Positions 59,543-64,000 of a stretch of 64,000 bases of DNA are shown in pieces (the stretch's first letter is position 1; the number at the start of each line of letters is the position of its first letter). The notes under the pieces were generated by a model. It searched no databases. It was not told where the DNA came from and saw only the letters and a list, made by a program, of their open reading frames with translations. The position numbers were made by a program, and so were the translations under genes. The DNA comes from Lachnospiraceae bacterium (GTDB lineage: Bacteria > Bacillota > Clostridia > Lachnospirales > Lachnospiraceae), in contig JAAVZR010000043.1 in NCBI GenBank assembly GCA_022791755.1, positions 62,001 through 126,000 of the forward strand, read 5' to 3'.

Positions 59543-61684
59543 ATGAATAAAGACGAAGAGAGAGGGATTTCCTTTCAGAATTCACCACAGAAAAAACCGG
59601 TTTTCGAGACCATGACGCAGCTGGGACACAGCATCCACCTGGTCCCCTTAGACCGCATCAGCGGTTTCGATGTGCGGCCGGGCTTTTATGAGAGTAACGG
59701 CGCCACCGCCATTCCCGGCGGCGTCAATTTTACGGTCTATTCCCATGGCGCCACCTCTATCGAACTTCTTCTGTTTCACCGGGAGGCCGGCGAGCCCTAC
59801 GCCGTGATCCCTTTTCCCTCCCACTACCGCATCGGCAACGTATATTCCATGATCGTGTTCAAGCTGGACATCGAAGAATTCGAGTATGCCTACCGTGTGG
59901 ACGGTCCCTATGACCCGGAGAAAGGGCTGATTTTCAATAAAAACAAATATCTTCTCGACCCCTATGCCAAGGCCGTCACCGGTCAGAGCAAATGGGGCGA
60001 GACTTCTCCCCACGAGCAGCATTATAAGGCCCGTGTCGTAAAGGACGACTTTGACTGGGGCACCATGGAGTCTCCTCTTCTGCCCATGGAAGATCTGATT
60101 ATCTACGAGCTTCATGTCAGAGGCTATACCATGGACTCTTCTTCCCGTGTGGCTCATCCGGGCACCTTTGCCGGCCTGATGGAAAAGATCCCCTACCTGG
60201 TGGAGCTGGGTGTCAATGCCATCGAACTGATGCCCATCTTCGAGTTTGACGAGATGCAGGATTACCGGGAAGCCGGCGGACAGAAGCTGTATAATTACTG
60301 GGGCTACAATACGGTCAGCTTCTTTGCCCCCAACACCAGCTATGCCGCCAGCAAGGAGTATAACCGGGAAGGCAACGAGCTGAAAAACCTGATCCGTCAG
60401 TGTAACCTTCACGGCATCGAGGTCTATCTGGATGTGGTGTTTAACCATACGGCTGAGGGCAACGAGGACGGCCCCTTCTTTTCTTTCAAGGGCTTTGACA
60501 ATAACATTTATTATCTCCTGGCCCCCGGCGGCAGCTATTATGATTTCAGCGGCTGCGGCAACTCTTTAAACTGTAATCATCCCATCGTACATCAGATGAT
60601 TTTAAACTGCCTGCGCTATTGGGTCACCACCTACCGTGTGAACGGCTTCCGCTTCGATCTGGCATCCATCCTGGGACGCAACGAGGACGGATCCCCCATG
60701 AGTAAGCCGCCCCTTTTACAGTCCCTGGCCTTTGACCCGATTCTGGGCGATGTAAAGCTGATCGCTGAAGCCTGGGACGCCGGCGGCATGTATCAGGTGG
60801 GCACCTTTCCCGCCTGGAACCGCTGGGCCGAATGGAACGGTATCTACCGCGACGATATGCGGCGTTATTTGAAGGGAGACGGGGGCATGGCACAGGCCGC
60901 CGCTCTGCGCCTGACCGGCTCTCAGGATATCTATGAGCCCCACAGCCGCCGGAATGCCTCCGTCAATTTTATCACCTGCCACGACGGCTTTACTCTGTAT
61001 GATCTGTATTCTTATAATATAAAGCACAATGAGAAAAATGGCTGGAACAACACCGACGGAAGCGACGCCAACCACAGCTGGAACTGCGGCATAGAAGGAG
61101 ATACCGCCGATCCGGCAGTCCTCTCCCTGCGGCGCCGCATGATGCGCAACGCTTTCGCTCTTCTGATGTGCAGTCGGGGGACTCCCATGTTTCTGGCCGG
61201 GGATGAATTCTGCAACAGTCAGTCCGGCAACAATAACGCCTACTGTCAGGACAATATCACTTCCTGGCTGGACTGGAATCTCCTCGAAAAGAACCGGGAT
61301 ATGTTCCGCTTCTTCCAATATATGATCCGCCTGCGCAAAGACCACCGGGTGCTGCGAACCAGCACAGGCGACGGGGCTTGTGGTTTTCCCGATATCAGCT
61401 TCCACGGCATTACTCCCTGGCGGGCCAATTTCTCCCCGGACGACCGGTACATCGGCGTCATGTTCGCCGGAAAGGAAGACGGCGACAGTATACAGATTCT
61501 CTACATTGCCTCCAATGCCTACTGGGAGTCTCTGGAAGTCCGGCTGCCCCGGCTGCCGGAAGGCTTTGTCTGGGAGATCCTGGCCGATACCTGGGACTCG
61601 GCTCAAAAGTGCCGCTCTACCGACAAAAACCGTTTCGCGATACAGGCCAGAAGCGTGATCGTACTGAAAGCGATCCCCCATTAA
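59543..61684 (+). CDS. glgX: Glycogen debranching enzyme, GlgX/isoamylase type (GH13)
   Basis: 713 residues. Residues 35-140 are the isoamylase N-terminal beta domain (GGVNFTVYSHGATSIELLLF, EYAYRVDGPYDPEKGLIFN). The TIM barrel carries VYLDVVFNHTAEGNE, the nucleophile region NGFRFDLASILGRNEDGSP, the acid/base Glu in LIAEAWDAGGMYQVG, and NFITCHDGFTLYDL. It would cleave alpha-1,6 branches of glycogen or limit dextrin. AAAGGA lies 13 bases before the ATG, a weak site. A sigma-28-type promoter precedes it. A terminator follows at 61690. Confidence 0.93.
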   Translation: MNKDEERGISFQNSPQKKPVFETMTQLGHSIHLVPLDRISGFDVRPGFYESNGATAIPGGVNFTVYSHGATSIELLLFHREAGEPYAVIPFPSHYRIGNVYSMIVFKLDIEEFEYAYRVDGPYDPEKGLIFNKNKYLLDPYAKAVTGQSKWGETSPHEQHYKARVVKDDFDWGTMESPLLPMEDLIIYELHVRGYTMDSSSRVAHPGTFAGLMEKIPYLVELGVNAIELMPIFEFDEMQDYREAGGQKLYNYWGYNTVSFFAPNTSYAASKEYNREGNELKNLIRQCNLHGIEVYLDVVFNHTAEGNEDGPFFSFKGFDNNIYYLLAPGGSYYDFSGCGNSLNCNHPIVHQMILNCLRYWVTTYRVNGFRFDLASILGRNEDGSPMSKPPLLQSLAFDPILGDVKLIAEAWDAGGMYQVGTFPAWNRWAEWNGIYRDDMRRYLKGDGGMAQAAALRLTGSQDIYEPHSRRNASVNFITCHDGFTLYDLYSYNIKHNEKNGWNNTDGSDANHSWNCGIEGDTADPAVLSLRRRMMRNAFALLMCSRGTPMFLAGDEFCNSQSGNNNAYCQDNITSWLDWNLLEKNRDMFRFFQYMIRLRKDHRVLRTSTGDGACGFPDISFHGITPWRANFSPDDRYIGVMFAGKEDGDSIQILYIASNAYWESLEVRLPRLPEGFVWEILADTWDSAQKCRSTDKNRFAIQARSVIVLKAIPH

Positions 61685-61689
61685 AGGAA

Positions 61690-61732
61690 AAGGCTATGCA
61701 GGCGTTTTCGGCTGCATAGCCTTCTTTTTCGT
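61690..61732. terminator. Bidirectional terminator between glgX and the lipoprotein gene
   Basis: AAGGCTATGCAG (61690-61701) pairs with CTGCATAGCCTT (61712-61723), a perfect 12-bp stem with T-run CTTTTTC to the right and A-run on the left. It serves the two convergent genes. Confidence 0.95.
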
Positions 61733-61750
61733 GTTTCCGTATCCGGCGCG

Positions 61751-63079
61751 TCATTTCTGCCGGTTCATCGCCTCCTCCTGCAGCCGGTCAAACTCCGCCA
61801 TACATTCGTCCACCGAAGCTCCTCCCAGCAGCATCCGTACGATCAGACAGGTATTCCCCCACTGTTCCACATTCATTCCCGCATTGGAACCCAGCACATA
61901 GACATTCTCTTTAATCCGGTCATTTAAGGGCTGCAGCGCGGGAACACAGTCCACCTCCACATTCCGGGAAGGTGAAATAACCCGGTTGGTCCGCGCATAT
62001 ATCTGAAGCGCCTCGTCGGAAAGCATCACATCCAGAGCCAGCATCGCGTCTTCGGCATGTTCCGCCTCCGCCCCCACGGCAAAGCCTGTCATAGGTATGA
62101 CCGGCATCTGTCCCCGGTCACTGGGAAATCCGATGACCTGCAGCTCAAAATCCGTCTTTCCATAAGCGGTCTCCGTATTGGCCGCCCCCCAATAAGCCAT
62201 GACAACCGGCGTTTTCTGTTCAAGGAAATCTTCTCCTTCACCCTCCATGGCCTCGCTGACCAGAGCCCTTTTGGCATCGATATAGCCGCGGTCAATCAAC
62301 TCCTGCAAAAACTCAAAACCCGGCCGCATATAGTCGCTGTACTTCCTTTCGCCGCTGTTGAGCGCCGCAATCTCCGCTTCCATGTTCCCCCCATTGTATA
62401 AATCTGCATAGGCTATAGCAAATACAAAATTTTCCAGCCACCAGCGATTTGCTCCGACAGGAGTCTCGATCCCGTTTTCCTTAAACACCCGGCAGCATTC
62501 CAGAAACTCCTCCGGCGTGTTTGGCAACGGAAGCTCATACCGGTCAAACATATTCTTATTCACAAACAATCCGTATGCCACGACCTCCTGGGGAATCGCC
62601 ACCAGCTTACCGTCAACCGTATTGGCTATTCTGATAATTTCCCGCAGGTTTTTCGCACTTTCCAGACCCGATAAATCCATCAGCCTCCCCTCGGATCCCA
62701 GCATAAGGATCGTGTCCGGATTCAGCAGATACAAATCGTCCATATTATTGCGGGCCCTGTCCAGCGCAACCTCGTCATAGGTTTTATCCTGATAGTTTTC
62801 CGCCGTATAGGTCCAGTACTCCATTCTCACTCCCACTCTCTCTTCAGCCAGAGCCACTGTCAGGTCACAGGCGCTTCTCGCCACGTTTTCCGCGTCGGGG
62901 GCTGTCTTTTCCATAGGACTGAAAAAATTAATGATTCGTTCATTGCCTCTGCCCGATGTGACAAGATTATTACCGGAATCCTTACCGTTTCCACAGGATG
63001 CCAGTATCACCGCCGTCACCCCGGCCAGACAAAGGACCACCCATCTTGCCGCTTTTTTATTCTTACTCAACCGTTTCAT
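61751..63079 (-). CDS. ABC-type sugar-binding lipoprotein (extracellular solute-binding)
   Basis: 442 residues from MKRLSKNKKAARW; a start 6 codons earlier is possible. The signal peptide ends in the lipobox ILASCGN, so it is a membrane-anchored substrate-binding protein of the sugar type (DDLYLLNPDTILMLGSEGRL, VAIPQEVVAYGLFVNKNMFD, VVMAYWGAANTETAYGKTDF). No permease is in view; its ATG overlaps the stop of the hybrid kinase (ATGA at 63076-63079), so it probably feeds a ligand signal to that kinase rather than acting in transport only. Confidence 0.9.
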   Translation of the reverse strand: MKRLSKNKKAARWVVLCLAGVTAVILASCGNGKDSGNNLVTSGRGNERIINFFSPMEKTAPDAENVARSACDLTVALAEERVGVRMEYWTYTAENYQDKTYDEVALDRARNNMDDLYLLNPDTILMLGSEGRLMDLSGLESAKNLREIIRIANTVDGKLVAIPQEVVAYGLFVNKNMFDRYELPLPNTPEEFLECCRVFKENGIETPVGANRWWLENFVFAIAYADLYNGGNMEAEIAALNSGERKYSDYMRPGFEFLQELIDRGYIDAKRALVSEAMEGEGEDFLEQKTPVVMAYWGAANTETAYGKTDFELQVIGFPSDRGQMPVIPMTGFAVGAEAEHAEDAMLALDVMLSDEALQIYARTNRVISPSRNVEVDCVPALQPLNDRIKENVYVLGSNAGMNVEQWGNTCLIVRMLLGGASVDECMAEFDRLQEEAMNRQK

Positions 63080-64000
63080 TCCTCTCTTTCCATGCATTGC
63101 CCGATGGCTTTTCGCAGTCTTTTCATATCAATAGGCTTCGCCACATGAGCGTTCATCCCTGCGTCCAGGGCTGCCTTTTCATCTTCCGCAAATGCATTGG
63201 CCGTCATCGCTATGATGGGAATCTCGGCCGCATCCGGCCGGCTTAAGGACCGGATTGCTCTCGCCGCGTCATATCCGTTCATCACCGGCATCTGTACATC
63301 CATCAGTATCGCATCAAATTCTCCCTCTGCCGCATGCGTAAAGCGTTCTACGGCCAGCCGGCCGTTCTCCGCGATCTCACATGCGGCTTCCTCGATCTCC
63401 AGAAGCTCCGTAAGGATCTCCGCATTGATCGCATTATCTTCCGCAGCAAGAAAGCGCATACCGGTCAGACTGTGATACTCCTCCGCCTCCTCCGCAGCCG
63501 GATATCCCTGTTCTCCCTGCATTTCCACGATTTTTTCTTTCAGAGCCGCCACGAAAAACGGATTGTTCAGAACAGCCGCATTTTCGATCGGAAGAATCTC
63601 TGCCGCTTCCTGCGCATCACAGGACATCAAAAACAGAACAGGCAGATCCGGCCAGGCATCTCTCAGCTCCCTCATCTGCCGGAAATCCTCTTTCTCTGCC
63701 ATCTCCCATTCCACCAGCAGCAGCTGATATCCTTCTCCTGCCGTCCCGGATTCCCGTATCCGGCTGATACACGTTTCCATATCCGAAACCGTATCCACCC
63801 ATACTCCGGTCTCTCTCATAAGAGTCCGAATATTCTGAACATCTTCCTCATCCCGATCCGCCAGCAACAGCCGGTCGATCTTATTTGCCGTCCAGAACTG
63901 CCGGTCTGCCTGGTCTTGCGCTATGCGAAGCTCCAGTTCGATCCGAAAAAGGCTTCCCTTATCCACCTGGCTGAAGACCTCGATCGTCCCCCCCATCAGT
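63076..64000 (-). CDS. Hybrid histidine kinase, C-terminal part
   Basis: The gene is cut by the right edge. The first visible residues (MGGTIEVFSQVDKGSLFRIE, about 64000-63930) are the end of an HATPase_c domain. Then follows a degenerate receiver-like domain (RLLLADRDEEDVQNIRTLMR, LLLVEWEMAEKEDF) with Glu where the phospho-Asp would be, then a true receiver (FLAAEDNAINAEILTELLEI, AILMDVQMPVMNGYD, IIAMTAN, HVAKPIDM). It is translationally coupled to a sugar-binding lipoprotein gene, a common sensor pairing in gut Clostridia. The sensor and DHp domains lie beyond the window. Confidence 0.9.
   Translation of the reverse strand, partial: LMGGTIEVFSQVDKGSLFRIELELRIAQDQADRQFWTANKIDRLLLADRDEEDVQNIRTLMRETGVWVDTVSDMETCISRIRESGTAGEGYQLLLVEWEMAEKEDFRQMRELRDAWPDLPVLFLMSCDAQEAAEILPIENAAVLNNPFFVAALKEKIVEMQGEQGYPAAEEAEEYHSLTGMRFLAAEDNAINAEILTELLEIEEAACEIAENGRLAVERFTHAAEGEFDAILMDVQMPVMNGYDAARAIRSLSRPDAAEIPIIAMTANAFAEDEKAALDAGMNAHVAKPIDMKRLRKAIGQCMEREE

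Noticed and set aside
60716..61681. 321-codon minus-strand frame
   Set aside because: Antisense to the catalytic part of the debranching enzyme.

Overview
The window is about 64 kb of a moderately GC-rich Firmicutes chromosome, most likely a motile Lachnospiraceae (class Clostridia). The reasons are strong GGAGG ribosome binding sites, FliY, FlbD, CheC/CheD/CheV, FliW/CsrA and YjfB-type motility genes, sigma-A and sigma-28 promoters, and a carbohydrate-oriented flank. About 58 kb of it is, or surrounds, one flagellar and chemotaxis locus.

Layout. 1-4.4 kb holds housekeeping and accessory genes: a partial membrane protein, deoD, yaaA, two tandem XRE regulators, an anchored unknown protein, and a small DUF3791/DUF3990 cassette whose middle gene is broken. 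4.5-12.4 kb is a flagellin island: flagellin (8583-9401) with four probable glycosyltransferases, a Uma2-type nuclease and a PilZ protein. 12.4-15.2 kb holds a flagellar-type lytic transglycosylase with an unusual Gly/Ser/Tyr/Leu repeat tail, a small FlhB-C-like protein and a large FliK/YlqG-like protein. 15.3-20.6 kb is a plus-strand filament operon: flgM, flgN, flgK, flgL, an unknown gene, fliW, csrA. 20.6-26.8 kb is a minus-strand cap operon: fliD (enlarged), fliS, a FliT-like gene, a second FliD-like gene, and a nucleotidyltransferase-like gene. 27.1-53.8 kb is a single minus-strand run of 32 genes from flgB to comFB, encoding basal body, export apparatus, hook, stator, switch, sigma-28 and part of chemotaxis. 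54.1-56.9 kb holds yjfB, an MCP and an unknown conserved protein. 57.0-59.3 kb is a very long FtsA-like protein. 59.5-61.7 kb is a glycogen debranching enzyme. 61.8-64 kb is a sugar-binding lipoprotein with a hybrid histidine kinase cut by the window edge.

How it works together. A sigma-A promoter (53811-53839) appears to drive the hook-basal-body operon, which includes the gene for sigma-28 (FliA). Late genes carry a recurrent promoter of the form TTAT-N15-G(C/A)CGATA(T/A). I find six copies with exactly the same spacing: upstream of flagellin, flgM, the FliK-like gene, fliD, yjfB and the glycogen debranching enzyme. FlgM would hold sigma-28 in check until the hook is finished. FliW/CsrA probably control flagellin translation, and the flagellin leader has two ACARGGA sites, one on the Shine-Dalgarno. 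c-di-GMP input is suggested by the PilZ and ComFB proteins.

Most unusual points: the uniform sigma-28 motif and its presence before a glycogen enzyme; a ParA-ComFB pair behind CheV at the place where Bacillus has flhF-flhG; flgC moved away from flgB-fliE; absence of fliL; two FliD-type proteins; two CheY-docking-like motifs inside the FliY linker; the 770-residue FtsA-like protein. I saw no rRNA, tRNA, CRISPR array, insertion sequence or prophage.
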